Source: UBA4636 sp045534575 (GTDB taxonomy: Bacteria; Bacillota; Clostridia; Christensenellales; Borkfalkiaceae). From it: DNA of 64,000 nucleotides. The translations under genes and the position numbers were made by a program. The stretch spans positions 62,001 through 126,000 of the forward strand of contig JAZSJZ010000007.1 in assembly GCA_045534575.1 (NCBI GenBank), read 5' to 3'. Numbering within the stretch: position 1 is the first letter of the stretch; each line of letters opens with the position of its first letter. Of the stretch, positions 41,730 through 50,526 are shown piece after piece. The notes below the pieces were generated by a model. It ran no database searches, was not told where the DNA came from, and saw only the letters and a program-made list of their open reading frames with translations.

Positions 41730-41846
41730 TTAGCCTTGTCTTTGCTTGTGGCTTTTGTTTTTGGAGCAGATGACCATAACTTTGCCTTCTCTCTTAATAA
41801 CCCTGCACTTATCGCACATAGGCTTAACTGACGGTCTAACTTTCAT
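41730..41846 (-). CDS. rpmJ: 50S ribosomal protein L36
   Basis: 38 residues, found by reading the gap between rpsM and infA. It begins MKVRPSVKPMCDKC and ends CSKNKSHKQRQG, keeping the zinc-binding CXXC, C and H pattern of the zinc form of L36. The ATG at 41846 follows GGAGG. The 171 bases between it and rpsM hold no gene; they are an AT-rich spacer. Confidence 0.97.
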   Translation of the reverse strand: MKVRPSVKPMCDKCRVIKREGKVMVICSKNKSHKQRQG

Positions 41847-41882
41847 TTTTAATTCCTCCGTTTAATTTAGATTAACTGTTTT

Positions 41883-42104
41883 TTAGGCTTTACTACGCCA
41901 TACTATTCTACCCCTCGTTAAATCGTAAGGGCTCATTTCCAACTTAACGGTATCGCCTGGGATAATTTTGATAAAGTTCATTCTAAGTTTACCAGAAATG
42001 TATGCAGTGATAACAAAACCGTTGGATAATTTGACTTTAAACTCTGCTTTTGGCAGTGCTTCAATAATTACGCCTTCTGCCTCGATTACGTCGTTTTTAG
42101 ACAC
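41883..42104 (-). CDS. infA: translation initiation factor IF-1
   Basis: 73 residues, an S1/OB-fold protein: EAEGVIIEALPKAEFKVKLSNGFVITAYISGKLRMNFIKIIPGDTVKLEMSPYDLTRGRIVWR. It blocks the A site during initiation. Confidence 0.98.
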   Translation of the reverse strand: MSKNDVIEAEGVIIEALPKAEFKVKLSNGFVITAYISGKLRMNFIKIIPGDTVKLEMSPYDLTRGRIVWRSKA

Positions 42105-42125
42105 GAATATTCCTCCATTTATATT

Positions 42126-42863
42126 TTAAAGAGTGAGTATTTCTACGCCATTATCTGTAAGAGCGATAGTGTTTTCATAGTGGGCTGATGGCATTAAATC
42201 TTTCGTTATACACTTCCAGCCGTCTATGATAACTTCTTTCTTACCCAAATTTATCATTGGTTCAATAGCAAGCGTCATACCTTTTCTAAGCCTTACGCCT
42301 ACGCCTTTTTTACCGTAGTTTGGAACTGACGGGTCTTCGTGGAGATTTCTCCCAATTCCGTGCCCTACCATTTCTCGAACCACCGAAAAGCCGTTTTCTT
42401 CGGCATAAGTCTGGATTGCCGAGCCAATATCGCCCAGCGCGCTTCCTTCCATAACAGTTTCAACGCCCTTGAAGAAGCACTCGCGAGTAACCTCAACAAG
42501 TTTTTTCTTCTCTTTAGAAGTTTCACCTAAGTAAAAACTTCTTGCTGCGTCGCCGTGAAAACCGCCTATAAACGCACCCACGTCAACGCTGACGATTTCG
42601 CCTTCTTTAATAATCCTCTCCGAAGGAAAGCCGTGAACAACCTCCTCGTCGATTGAAACGCAAATGCTTGCAGGAAATCCGCCGTAACCTAGAAACGATG
42701 GCTTTGCGCCCATTTTGGTTATATAGTCGTAAGCCAAACGGTCAAGTTCAATCGTTTTCATACCGATAGCGATTTTATCTTCTAAAAGTTTTAGAACGTC
42801 GCCTACGATTTTTCCCGCTTTACGCATTTTTTCAAGTTCTTCGTTCTTTTTTAAGTAAATCAT
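42126..42863 (-). CDS. map: methionine aminopeptidase, type I
   Basis: 245 residues. Metal ligands of the pita-bread fold are seen: VSVDVGAFIGGFHGDAARSF (two Asp), MVGHGIGRNLHEDPSVPNYG (His), AIEPMINLG (Glu) and YENTIALTDNG (Glu). It removes the start methionine from new proteins. Its start overlaps the adk stop by four bases. Confidence 0.97.
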   Translation of the reverse strand: MIYLKKNEELEKMRKAGKIVGDVLKLLEDKIAIGMKTIELDRLAYDYITKMGAKPSFLGYGGFPASICVSIDEEVVHGFPSERIIKEGEIVSVDVGAFIGGFHGDAARSFYLGETSKEKKKLVEVTRECFFKGVETVMEGSALGDIGSAIQTYAEENGFSVVREMVGHGIGRNLHEDPSVPNYGKKGVGVRLRKGMTLAIEPMINLGKKEVIIDGWKCITKDLMPSAHYENTIALTDNGVEILTL

Positions 42864-43480
42864 TGTAAAGCCTTTATGATTTCTTCAAGAACTTCGCTTG
42901 CGGATAAATCTCCGTTTACGTTTTTCAAAATATTGGCGTCTTTATAGAAACTAATCAAAGGAGCCGTCTGTTTAGTATAAACCTCAAGTCTTTGATTTAC
43001 GGTTTGCTCGTTGTCATCCGCGCGTTGATAAAGTTCACCACCGCATTTTGAACATAACTTTTCGCCGTTCAAAAAATCTACGTGATAAGATTCACCGCAC
43101 TTAGAACAAACGCGTCTTCCCGTTAGTCTTTTACTAAGTTTTTCAAGAGGAACGTCGATATTTATAACAACGTCAATCTTGGCAAACTCGCTTAATGCTT
43201 TTGCTTGTTCAACTGTTCTTGGAAAACCGTCTAGCATAAAGCCGTTAGCGCAGTCAGCCTCTAAAAGCCTTTGGCGAACGATTTCAACGGTAACCTCGTC
43301 AGGAACAAGTTGCCCCTTATCGATATAGCCTTTTGCGACTATACCGATAGGAGTTTGTTCTTTTATGTTTTTTCTAAATATATCGCCCGTAGAGATGTGC
43401 GGAACGTTAAGCTTATCGCATAAAAGCGATGCTTGCGTGCCTTTACCCGCACCGGGCGCGCCTAATAGAATTAAGTTCAT
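42860..43480 (-). CDS. adk: adenylate kinase
   Basis: 206 residues: P-loop GAPGAGKGTQA, lid domain with a zinc site (CSKCGESYHVDF...CSKCGG, four cysteines), and DGFPRTVEQAKAL. It interconverts 2 ADP with ATP and AMP. Position after secY is standard. Confidence 0.98.
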   Translation of the reverse strand: MNLILLGAPGAGKGTQASLLCDKLNVPHISTGDIFRKNIKEQTPIGIVAKGYIDKGQLVPDEVTVEIVRQRLLEADCANGFMLDGFPRTVEQAKALSEFAKIDVVINIDVPLEKLSKRLTGRRVCSKCGESYHVDFLNGEKLCSKCGGELYQRADDNEQTVNQRLEVYTKQTAPLISFYKDANILKNVNGDLSASEVLEEIIKALQ

Positions 43481-43499
43481 AAAACCTTGTTACAAGTTT

Positions 43500-44819
43500 T
43501 TATTTTAAGAAGCCCTTGTAATTCTTCATCATAATTTGTGATTCGAGTGCGGTGTTAAACTCAAGCGCTACAGATACGCAGATAAGCATACCCGTTGCAC
43601 TAAAGATTGAAGACGTTGCTGGATCAATCAATCTAAAGATGATTGCAGGAACGAGCGCAACAAGCGCTAAGAAAATTGCACCGAATAACGTGATTTTGTT
43701 TTGAATTTTTCTTAAATGGTCAGCAGTTGGCTTACCAGGACGGATACCTAGGATAAAACCACCATTTTGTTGAATAGTTTTTGAAATATCGTCTGGATTG
43801 AATTGAATCATTGAGTAGAAATACGCAAAGAATAAAATCAAGAGCGATAAAACTATCATATATAAAATGGAGTTAGAACCCATGTATGTTTGCCACCATG
43901 CCATAGCAGGACTGTTTGGCCAGAACATTGACATAATAAGTTCTGGGAACGAAACAATCGAGAAAGCAAAGATAAGTGGCATAACGCCGTTAGCGTTAAC
44001 CTTGATAGGAATTACGGTTGATTGACCGCCATACATTTTTCTTCCTTTAACTTGCTTAGCATATTGAACTTGAATTCTTCTTTCAGCAAGGTCAACCAAT
44101 ACGATGCAACCGAAGATTATGATGATTGCAGCGATGTAGCCTAAAAGTTTCCAGAAAGCAGTCAAGTCGCCACCACCGAAAAACGCAGTGTTAATCATTG
44201 AAATGAACATTGTGCCAGCGGTTGACAAGATACCAATGAAGATTAGCATTGAAATACCGTTAGAAACGCCATATTCAGTAATTCTTTCACCGAGCCATAC
44301 GGTTACGAGCGTGCCTGAAGCATAGAAGATAACGGCGATAACGTAAGCTAGCCATACTTGACCTCCAAGCATTTGAGATAGCGCAGTGCCACCCGTTGCT
44401 GAAGTTGAAAGTGCTGAGCCGTAGTTTAACAATAAACCGATTGCTTGAATAACAGAAATTATTAAAGCGCCGATTCTTGTGATAGCCGAAATCCTTTTTT
44501 GACCTTCCTCGCCAGACTTTGAAAGTCTTTCAAGCGATGGAATTGCAACAGTCAAAAGTTGAATAATAATAGATGCGTTAATGTAAGGGCCAATACCCAT
44601 AGCGAACCAGGTGCCGTTTGCAAGCGCGCCACCAGTCATCATACTTAAAATGTTGAGGTATGAAACGCTACCTAAATCATCAGCAGAAATAAGTTGCGAG
44701 CCAATACCCGGAACAGGAACGAAACAACCGATCCTGTATAATAAAATTAGAATAAGTGTTAAGAAAATCTTTTTTCTAATTTCTTTTTCCTTAAAGGCAT
44801 TTTTTAAAGTTTGAAACAT
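43500..44819 (-). CDS. secY: preprotein translocase subunit SecY
   Basis: 439 residues with ten membrane helices; RIGCFVPVPGIG, the plug-region NILSMMTGGALANGTWFAMGIGPYINASIIIQLL and the cytoplasmic loop RRIQVQYAKQVKGRKMYGGQSTVIPIKVNANGVMPLIFA are all canonical. Core channel for protein export. Confidence 0.98.
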   Translation of the reverse strand: MFQTLKNAFKEKEIRKKIFLTLILILLYRIGCFVPVPGIGSQLISADDLGSVSYLNILSMMTGGALANGTWFAMGIGPYINASIIIQLLTVAIPSLERLSKSGEEGQKRISAITRIGALIISVIQAIGLLLNYGSALSTSATGGTALSQMLGGQVWLAYVIAVIFYASGTLVTVWLGERITEYGVSNGISMLIFIGILSTAGTMFISMINTAFFGGGDLTAFWKLLGYIAAIIIIFGCIVLVDLAERRIQVQYAKQVKGRKMYGGQSTVIPIKVNANGVMPLIFAFSIVSFPELIMSMFWPNSPAMAWWQTYMGSNSILYMIVLSLLILFFAYFYSMIQFNPDDISKTIQQNGGFILGIRPGKPTADHLRKIQNKITLFGAIFLALVALVPAIIFRLIDPATSSIFSATGMLICVSVALEFNTALESQIMMKNYKGFLK

Positions 44820-44845
44820 ATCACCCTCCGCTTAAAACAATCTAA

Positions 44846-45292
44846 TTAAACCAATTCGCAAGTGCCGCCGGCTTTTTCGATTGCTTCCTTAGCAGAAGAA
44901 GAAAACTTTGATGCTTTAACAGTTAAAGCAACGCTAATAGTTCCGCTACCTAAAACCTTAAGACCGATTGCGTTCTTAACGTCTTTGATAAGACCTTCAG
45001 CGAATAAAGTTTCAAAATCTACAACTGAACCTTGTTCGAAGTTATTTAAAACGTCAAGGTTAACGATTGCATATACCTTTCTAAAATGGTTGTTAAAACC
45101 TCTTTTTGGAGAACGTCTAACGAGAGGCATTTGACCGCCTTCGAAGCCAGGGCGAACACCGCCACCGCTTCTTGCCCATTGACCTTTATGACCCTTGGTA
45201 CTCGTTTTACCCGTTCCAGAACCGATACCTCTACCAACTCTCTTAGCAGAAGTTCTTGAGCCGATTGCTGGCTGTAAATTTCCTAATCTCAT
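44846..45292 (-). CDS. rplO: 50S ribosomal protein L15
   Basis: 148 residues; RVGRGIGSGTGKTSTKGHKGQWARSGGGVRPGFEGGQMPLVRRSPKRGF. A late-assembly protein of the 50S. Confidence 0.98.
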   Translation of the reverse strand: MRLGNLQPAIGSRTSAKRVGRGIGSGTGKTSTKGHKGQWARSGGGVRPGFEGGQMPLVRRSPKRGFNNHFRKVYAIVNLDVLNNFEQGSVVDFETLFAEGLIKDVKNAIGLKVLGSGTISVALTVKASKFSSSAKEAIEKAGGTCELV

Positions 45293-45302
45293 AATCTACC
45301 TC

Positions 45303-45482
45303 TTAAACGTTTTCAACTTTTACAAGATGGCTAATCTTTGCGATTTTGCCTTGTAAGCAAGCGTTATCTTCAAAAATCTTAGATTGATGAATTTTGGTAA
45401 GACCTAAAGACGCAACAGTAGCCTTTTGAACCTTTAAGCAACCGATAGTGCTTTTAACTAAGGTAATTTTTACTTGTGCCAT
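45303..45482 (-). CDS. rpmD: 50S ribosomal protein L30
   Basis: 59 residues, read directly from the gap between rplO and rpsE. It begins MAQVKITLVKSTIGCLKVQ and contains the LGLTKIHQSK block and the final ISHLVKVENV, the bacterial L30 pattern. ATG at 45482 has GGAGG just upstream. Gap to rpsE is 11 bases. Confidence 0.97.
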   Translation of the reverse strand: MAQVKITLVKSTIGCLKVQKATVASLGLTKIHQSKIFEDNACLQGKIAKISHLVKVENV

Positions 45483-45493
45483 TTTAAGCCTCC

Positions 45494-46012
45494 TTAACCT
45501 AAAATCTCTTCAACGGTTTTGCCACGAAGTTGTGCAATTTGTTCAGCCGTTCTTAACTCTTTCAAACCTTCAATGGTTGCTTTAACCATATTGATAGGGT
45601 TGGTAGTGCCGTGAGATTTAGTTCTAATATTCTTGATACCGCACGCTTCCATAACCGCACGAACAGGACCACCTGCGATAACGCCCGTACCTTCTTCAGC
45701 AGGAAGCATTAAGATTGAACCTCTGCTGAATTTGCCGATAACGCTATGTGGGATAGTAGTTCCGTCTAAAGCGATAGGAGCCATGTTCTTTTTTGCTTGT
45801 TGGGTTGCTTTTTCTAAAGCTTCTGGAACTTCGTTTGCTTTACCCATTCCGTAACCAACTCTGCCGTTTTCGTCGCCACAAACAACAACTGCAGCGAAAC
45901 GCATTTTTCTACCACCTTTAACAACCTTTGTTACACGGTTGATGCAGATGGTCTTTTTGATAAGACCGTCCTTTTCCTCAGGTCTTCTCTGTGGTCTATT
46001 TTCTCTTGCCAT
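45494..46012 (-). CDS. rpsE: 30S ribosomal protein S5
   Basis: 172 residues; double-stranded RNA-binding part KKTICINRVTKVVKGGRKMRFAAVVVCGDENGRVGYGMGKANEVPEALEKA and the C-terminal AGGPVRAVMEACGIKNIRTKS. Contributes to decoding accuracy and the mRNA entry channel. Confidence 0.98.
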   Translation of the reverse strand: MARENRPQRRPEEKDGLIKKTICINRVTKVVKGGRKMRFAAVVVCGDENGRVGYGMGKANEVPEALEKATQQAKKNMAPIALDGTTIPHSVIGKFSRGSILMLPAEEGTGVIAGGPVRAVMEACGIKNIRTKSHGTTNPINMVKATIEGLKELRTAEQIAQLRGKTVEEILG

Positions 46013-46026
46013 TTTTGAGTCCTCCT

Positions 46027-46395
46027 TTAGAATTTAAGTCCGGCTTCTCTTGCGCCGTCTGCTAAGCTTGCTACTCTACCAGTGTAGATATAACCGCCTC
46101 TGTCGAAAACAACTTCGGTGATACCTTTAGCGAGAGCCTTTTCAGCAAGTTTTTTGCCTACGATGTTTGCTGCTTCTTTCTTAGTCTTGCCGTTTACGCT
46201 CTTAGCGATTGCTGCTTCAACGGTAGATGCTGCAACGAGCGTAGAAGAAGTAGTATCATCGATGATTTGTGCATAGATGTGGTTAAGGCTTCTAAAAACA
46301 GAAAGTCTTGGGCATTCGCTAGTTCCGCTGATTTTCTTTCTTACTCTAGAATGTCTTTTTAATCTATCTTGATTTTTATCAATTTTAGTAATCAT
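46027..46395 (-). CDS. rplR: 50S ribosomal protein L18
   Basis: 122 residues; RVRKKISGTSECPRLSVFRSLNHIYAQIIDD and the C-terminal FDRGGYIYTGRVASLADGAREAGLKF. Binds 5S rRNA. Confidence 0.98.
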   Translation of the reverse strand: MITKIDKNQDRLKRHSRVRKKISGTSECPRLSVFRSLNHIYAQIIDDTTSSTLVAASTVEAAIAKSVNGKTKKEAANIVGKKLAEKALAKGITEVVFDRGGYIYTGRVASLADGAREAGLKF

Positions 46396-46413
46396 AATTT
46401 ACTCTTTACTCCT

Positions 46414-46953
46414 TTACTTACCAGCAGTCTTACCTTCCTTACGTTCGATTACTTCGTCTTTATAACGAATACCGTAACCGTGGTAAGGTTCAGGCTTTCT
46501 AATAGCGCGGATAGATGCTGCAACTTGACCAACGTCAACCTTGTTGATACCGCTAACGGTAATTTCGGTTTGAGATGGGCAAGCGAGTTTTACGCCTGGA
46601 AGTGCAGTGAACTCAACTGGGTGAGAGAAACCAACGTTTAAGATAAGCTTATCGCCTTGCATGTTAACTTTCCAACCAACACCGCTAACGATAAGACCTT
46701 TTTCAAAGCCGTTAGTTACGCCTACTACCATGTTGTTAATGAGCGCTCTATATAAGCCGTGTTTTGCTCTAATAGGACCGTCGTTAGATGATCTTGTTAA
46801 AACAACTTTGTCGCCTTCAACTGAAACGTTGATGTTGTTATCGTAATCTTGAGTTAAAGTGCCTTTAGGACCTTTAACCGTGATAAGATCTTGACCAACT
46901 TCGATGGTAACGCCAGCAGGAATTTTAATAGGTTCTTTACCAATTCTTGACAT
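46414..46953 (-). CDS. rplF: 50S ribosomal protein L6
   Basis: 179 residues; SRIGKEPIKIPAGV, VKGPKGTL and the C-terminal IRKPEPYHGYGIRYKDEVIERKEGKTAGK. Sits near the factor-binding site of the 50S. Confidence 0.98.
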   Translation of the reverse strand: MSRIGKEPIKIPAGVTIEVGQDLITVKGPKGTLTQDYDNNINVSVEGDKVVLTRSSNDGPIRAKHGLYRALINNMVVGVTNGFEKGLIVSGVGWKVNMQGDKLILNVGFSHPVEFTALPGVKLACPSQTEITVSGINKVDVGQVAASIRAIRKPEPYHGYGIRYKDEVIERKEGKTAGK

Positions 46954-46968
46954 ATTAAACCTTCCTCC

Positions 46969-47361
46969 TTACCAAACGTATGCGAGAATTTCGCCACCGT
47001 GGCGTTTTGCTCTCGCTTCTCTATCAGTCATTACGCCCTTTGGAGTTGATACGATAGCAATACCCATACCGTTTAAAACTTTAGGGAGTTTATCGTAACC
47101 AGCGTAAATTCTTAAGCCTGGCTTAGAAATTCTCTTTAAACCAGTGATAACTTTTTCGCCTTTTGCGCCGTATTTTAATTCAACAACGATTTTGCTTTCA
47201 ATACCTTCACCCTTAACCTCGAAGCCGTTGATGTAACCTTCGTCAAGAAGAATTTGTGCAATAGCCTTTTTAGTGTTAGATAATGGAATTTCTACTACTT
47301 CGCGTTTTACAACGAGCGCGTTTCTAATTCTTGTAAGCATATCTGCAATAGGATCTGTCAT
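46969..47361 (-). CDS. rpsH: 30S ribosomal protein S8
   Basis: 130 residues; MTDPIADMLTRIRNALVVKREVVEIP and the C-terminal GIAIVSTPKGVMTDREARAKRHGGEILAYVW. In many bacteria S8 also represses the spc operon by binding its mRNA; no such site was identified here. Confidence 0.98.
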   Translation of the reverse strand: MTDPIADMLTRIRNALVVKREVVEIPLSNTKKAIAQILLDEGYINGFEVKGEGIESKIVVELKYGAKGEKVITGLKRISKPGLRIYAGYDKLPKVLNGMGIAIVSTPKGVMTDREARAKRHGGEILAYVW

Positions 47362-47375
47362 TTCTTTTTCCTCCT

Positions 47376-47561
47376 TTACCAGCTCGCTTTCTTTACACCC
47401 GGAATTTGACCCTTATAGGCAAGATTCCTAAAGCAAATACGGCAAATACCGTATTTTCTTATTACGGAGTGAGGGCGACCGCAGATGCTGCATCTGGTGT
47501 ATGCTCTAGTAGAGAACTTAGGGGTTCTCTGTTGTTTATTTATCATTGCTTTTTTTGCCAT
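47376..47561 (-). CDS. rpsZ: 30S ribosomal protein S14, zinc-binding type
   Basis: 61 residues with YTRCSICGRPHSVIRKYGICRICFRNLAYKGQIPGVKKASW: two CXXC pairs, so the zinc form rather than the longer zinc-free S14. Supports a Gram-positive origin. Confidence 0.98.
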   Translation of the reverse strand: MAKKAMINKQQRTPKFSTRAYTRCSICGRPHSVIRKYGICRICFRNLAYKGQIPGVKKASW

Positions 47562-47577
47562 TTCACGTTCTCCTTAA

Positions 47578-48171
47578 TTACGCCTTGAAAGGCATACCGA
47601 GTGCCTTTAAGAGTTCTCTTGCTTCTTCGTCCGTCTTAGCCGTTGTTACGAAACAAATATCGAAACCTCTAATCTTTTCGATTTGGTCGTATTGGATTTC
47701 AGGGAAGATAAGTTGTTCTTTAACGCCCATAGCATAGTTGCCTCTACCATCGAAAGACTTTGTTGGAACACCCTTAAAGTCTCTTACTCTTGGTAGTGCG
47801 ATTGAAACGAGTTTGTCAAAGAAATCATACATTCTGTCTTGACGAAGCGTTACCTTCACGCCAACGTTCATACCAACTCTTACCTTGAAGTTTGCAACTG
47901 ACTTTTTAGCAGTTGTGAGAACTGGTCTTTGACCTGCGATAAGCCCGAGTTCGTTACGAACTTGTTGAATGCTCTTTGCGTTATCTTTGATATCACCAAG
48001 ACCACCGTTAATGGTAATCTTAACAAGTCTTGGAACTTCGTTTACGTTTTTATAGTTGAAATGCTTCATAAGATAAGGAACTACTTCTTTGAAATAGCGC
48101 TCTCTTACTCGGCTTACGTATTTTGAATCGGTTGCAGATTCTTTAGCAACCTGAGTCTTACTACTTGCCAT
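47578..48171 (-). CDS. rplE: 50S ribosomal protein L5
   Basis: 197 residues, with an N-terminal extension of about 18 (MASSKTQVAKESATDSKY) over the usual 179. Core motifs: MKHFNYKNVNEVPRLVKITINGGLGD, TTAKKSVANFKVRVGMNVGVKVTLR and FPEIQYDQIEKIRGFDICFVTTAKTDEEARELL. Binds 5S rRNA and tRNA at the P site. Confidence 0.97.
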   Translation of the reverse strand: MASSKTQVAKESATDSKYVSRVRERYFKEVVPYLMKHFNYKNVNEVPRLVKITINGGLGDIKDNAKSIQQVRNELGLIAGQRPVLTTAKKSVANFKVRVGMNVGVKVTLRQDRMYDFFDKLVSIALPRVRDFKGVPTKSFDGRGNYAMGVKEQLIFPEIQYDQIEKIRGFDICFVTTAKTDEEARELLKALGMPFKA

Positions 48172-48186
48172 TATAAAATCTCCTTA

Positions 48187-48564
48187 TTATTCGGCGTCAG
48201 CCTTTTTCTTTTTTGGTGCTCTTTTTGAAGCAGCCTTCTTTTCTTTCTTTGCAGCCTCATCTAGTGGAGCGCCACATTTTGCGCATTTTCTTATCTTCTT
48301 TTCGCCAGTTACGTCATATTGAACTCTAGTTCCCTTTCCGCAATCTGGGCAGATAACTAAAACGTTTGATGCGTCGATTTTGCCAACTTGTTCAACAATT
48401 CCGCTAGTTTCCTTTGCAGAACGAGCCTTTTTGCTCTTCTTTTGAACGTTAACGCCATCAACTTTGATTTTGTTTTCGCTAGGGAATGCAGAAAGCACTT
48501 TACCTTGTTTGCCAGCGTCTTTGCCGGTTAATACGTAAACGGTATCATTTTTCTTAACTTTCAC
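48187..48564 (-). CDS. rplX: 50S ribosomal protein L24 with a zinc-ribbon-like tail
   Basis: 125 residues from a GTG at 48564; AAGGAGGG lies seven bases upstream, whereas the ATG at 48597 would sit inside rplN without a site. KOW motif VKKNDTVYVLTGKDAGKQGKVL is present. The C-terminal half has CPDC (72-75) and CAKC (94-97) where many L24 have DPKTGKPTR, so a zinc site is likely. A Lys/Ala-rich tail follows. L24 starts 50S assembly. Confidence 0.95.
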   Translation of the reverse strand: MKVKKNDTVYVLTGKDAGKQGKVLSAFPSENKIKVDGVNVQKKSKKARSAKETSGIVEQVGKIDASNVLVICPDCGKGTRVQYDVTGEKKIRKCAKCGAPLDEAAKKEKKAASKRAPKKKKADAE

Positions 48565-48577
48565 TTTAATTCCCTCC

Positions 48578-48946
48578 TTATAATACTTCTGGAGCAAGAG
48601 AGATAATTCTCATAAAGTCTTTCTCTCTTAACTCTCTTGCAACAGGCCCAAAAATACGAGTGCCTCTTGGTTGTTTTTGATTGTCGATAATAACGGCTGC
48701 GTTGTCGTCAAACTTGATGTGAGTGCCGTCAGGTCTTCTCAAACCACTGCTCGTTCTAACGATAACGGCTTTAACAACGTCGCCTTTCTTAACAGTACCA
48801 CCAGGAGTAGCGGTTTTTACTGACGCTACGATAATATCGCCAATGTTACCACTCTTTCTAAATGAACCGCCAAGAACTTTAATGCACATAATTTCTTTTG
48901 CGCCAGAATTATCTGCTGCTTTTAATCTTGATTGTGGTTGTATCAT
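48578..48946 (-). CDS. rplN: 50S ribosomal protein L14
   Basis: 122 residues; MIQPQSRLKAADNSGAKEIMCIKVLGG and FGPVARELREKDFMRIISLAPEVL. Binds at the subunit interface. Stop codon is 13 bases before the rplX GTG. Confidence 0.98.
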   Translation of the reverse strand: MIQPQSRLKAADNSGAKEIMCIKVLGGSFRKSGNIGDIIVASVKTATPGGTVKKGDVVKAVIVRTSSGLRRPDGTHIKFDDNAAVIIDNQKQPRGTRIFGPVARELREKDFMRIISLAPEVL

Positions 48947-48960
48947 TTTACGCCTCCCGA

Positions 48961-49212
48961 TTACTTAGCCTTTTCGATGATTTCAGCAACACGCCAGTTC
49001 TTATCCTTGCTAAGTTTTCTAGTTTCAACGATTCTTACTTTATCGCCGATACCGCAAGCATTTTCTTCGTCGTGCGCTTTATACTTTTTAGAAGTTGTAA
49101 TAGTTTTCTTATAGAGTGGGTGTTTAGCCTTTTGCTCGATAGTTACTACTACAGTCTTATCCATCTTATCGGAGGTAACGATACCTACTCTTTCTTTACG
49201 TAAATTTCTCAT
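48961..49212 (-). CDS. rpsQ: 30S ribosomal protein S17
   Basis: 83 residues; RKERVGIVTSDKMDKTVVVTIEQKAKHPLYKKTI and NWRVAEIIEKAK. Binds 16S rRNA early in assembly. Confidence 0.98.
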   Translation of the reverse strand: MRNLRKERVGIVTSDKMDKTVVVTIEQKAKHPLYKKTITTSKKYKAHDEENACGIGDKVRIVETRKLSKDKNWRVAEIIEKAK

Positions 49213-49223
49213 TGTAAACCTCC

Positions 49224-49421
49224 TTAAGCCTTCTTAATTTCTCTTTCTCTTAAAACCGTTTTAACTCTTGCAATATCCTTTTTAACAACGCTTAAAACGT
49301 TAGGATTTTCAAGTTGACCGGTTGCGTGACGGAAACGAAGGTTAAATAACTCGTCTTTTAACTCAGCAAGTTTATTCATTAACTCTTCATCGGTCATATC
49401 GTGAATTTGTTTTGCTTTCAT
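49224..49421 (-). CDS. rpmC: 50S ribosomal protein L29
   Basis: 65 residues, helical; MTDEELMNKLAELKDELFNLRFRHATGQLENPNVLSVVKKDIARVKTVLRERE. Lies at the peptide tunnel exit. Its start overlaps the last base of rplP. Confidence 0.98.
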   Translation of the reverse strand: MKAKQIHDMTDEELMNKLAELKDELFNLRFRHATGQLENPNVLSVVKKDIARVKTVLREREIKKA

Positions 49422-49852
49422 TAACCTTCACCGCCTTCTTCAATAATTTCTTTCTTTATGATTTTGCACTTGCAAGGAAGTTTATGACTTGCTAAACGAA
49501 GTGCTTCTCTTGCGATTGCTTCATCTACGCCAGCCATTTCGAATAAAACTCTACCTGGCTTAACTACTGCTACCCAGTATTCTACAGAACCTTTACCACT
49601 ACCCATTCTTGTTTCAGCAGGTTTTTTGGTAACTGGTTTGTGAGGGAAGATATCAATCCATACCTTACCACCACGCTTAGTAAATCTGGTCATAGCGATA
49701 CGCGCTGCTTCTATTTGATTAGAAGTTACCCATGCAGAACTATCTGCAACGAGACCAATTTCACCGTAAGCAAGTTTGTTGCCCTTAGTGCATTTGCCCG
49801 TCATTCTGCCACGATGAACTCTTCTTCTCTTAACTCTTTTAGGCATTAACAT
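49421..49852 (-). CDS. rplP: 50S ribosomal protein L16
   Basis: 143 residues; MLMPKRVKRRRVHRGRMTGKCTKGN, FTKRGGKVWIDIFPHKPVTKKPAETRMGSGKGSVEYWVAVVKPGRVLFEMAGV. Sits near the A site and peptidyl transferase centre. Confidence 0.98.
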   Translation of the reverse strand: MLMPKRVKRRRVHRGRMTGKCTKGNKLAYGEIGLVADSSAWVTSNQIEAARIAMTRFTKRGGKVWIDIFPHKPVTKKPAETRMGSGKGSVEYWVAVVKPGRVLFEMAGVDEAIAREALRLASHKLPCKCKIIKKEIIEEGGEG

Positions 49853-49853
49853 A

Positions 49854-50513
49854 TTAAGCTTCGCCTCCTTCTTTCTTCATACCGCCGAGGACTTCACCCT
49901 TGTAAACCCAAACCTTAACACCGATAACACCGAAAGTGGTCTTAGCGGTTGCAGTGCCGTAGTCGATATCTGCTCTTAAAGTTTGAAGTGGAATTGAACC
50001 TTCGTGGTATTGTTCACTTCTAGCAATTTCAGCGCCGTCTAAACGTCCGCTTACCATTGTTTTGATACCCTTAACGCCCATTCTCATTGCTCTTGAGATT
50101 GCTTGCTTCATACATCTTCTAAAAGATGCTCTCTTTTCAAGTTGAGCGGCAATCGATTCAGCAACGAGTTGTGCATCACAATCAGGTTTCTTAATTTCGA
50201 TAATGTTAACTGCAATTTGCTTACCTTTGCAAAGTTTTGCAAGGCTTTGCTTAATTACTTCGATTTCAGCGCCAGCCTTACCGATTAACACGCCTGGACG
50301 AGCAGTGTGGATGGTAATGTTGATTCTAGAAGCGGCTCTTTCAATCAAAATTTTAGCGATTGCTGCAGCATAGTATTTACTTTTAATGAATTTTCTAATT
50401 TCATAGTCTTCCTTTAAGAAAACTGAAAATTCCTTCTTGTCAGCGAACCATTGAGTGTCCCAAGACTTGATTACGCCAACTCTAAGTCCGTGTGGATTAA
50501 CTTTTTGTCCCAT
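49854..50513 (-). CDS. rpsC: 30S ribosomal protein S3
   Basis: 219 residues; MGQKVNPHGLRVGVIKSWDTQWFADKKEF, KH domain with ARPGVLIGKAGAEIEVIK, and RAMRMGVKGIKTMVSGRLDGAEIARSE. Helps form the mRNA entry channel. Confidence 0.98.
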   Translation of the reverse strand: MGQKVNPHGLRVGVIKSWDTQWFADKKEFSVFLKEDYEIRKFIKSKYYAAAIAKILIERAASRINITIHTARPGVLIGKAGAEIEVIKQSLAKLCKGKQIAVNIIEIKKPDCDAQLVAESIAAQLEKRASFRRCMKQAISRAMRMGVKGIKTMVSGRLDGAEIARSEQYHEGSIPLQTLRADIDYGTATAKTTFGVIGVKVWVYKGEVLGGMKKEGGEA

Positions 50514-50526
50514 AAATTCCTCCTAC

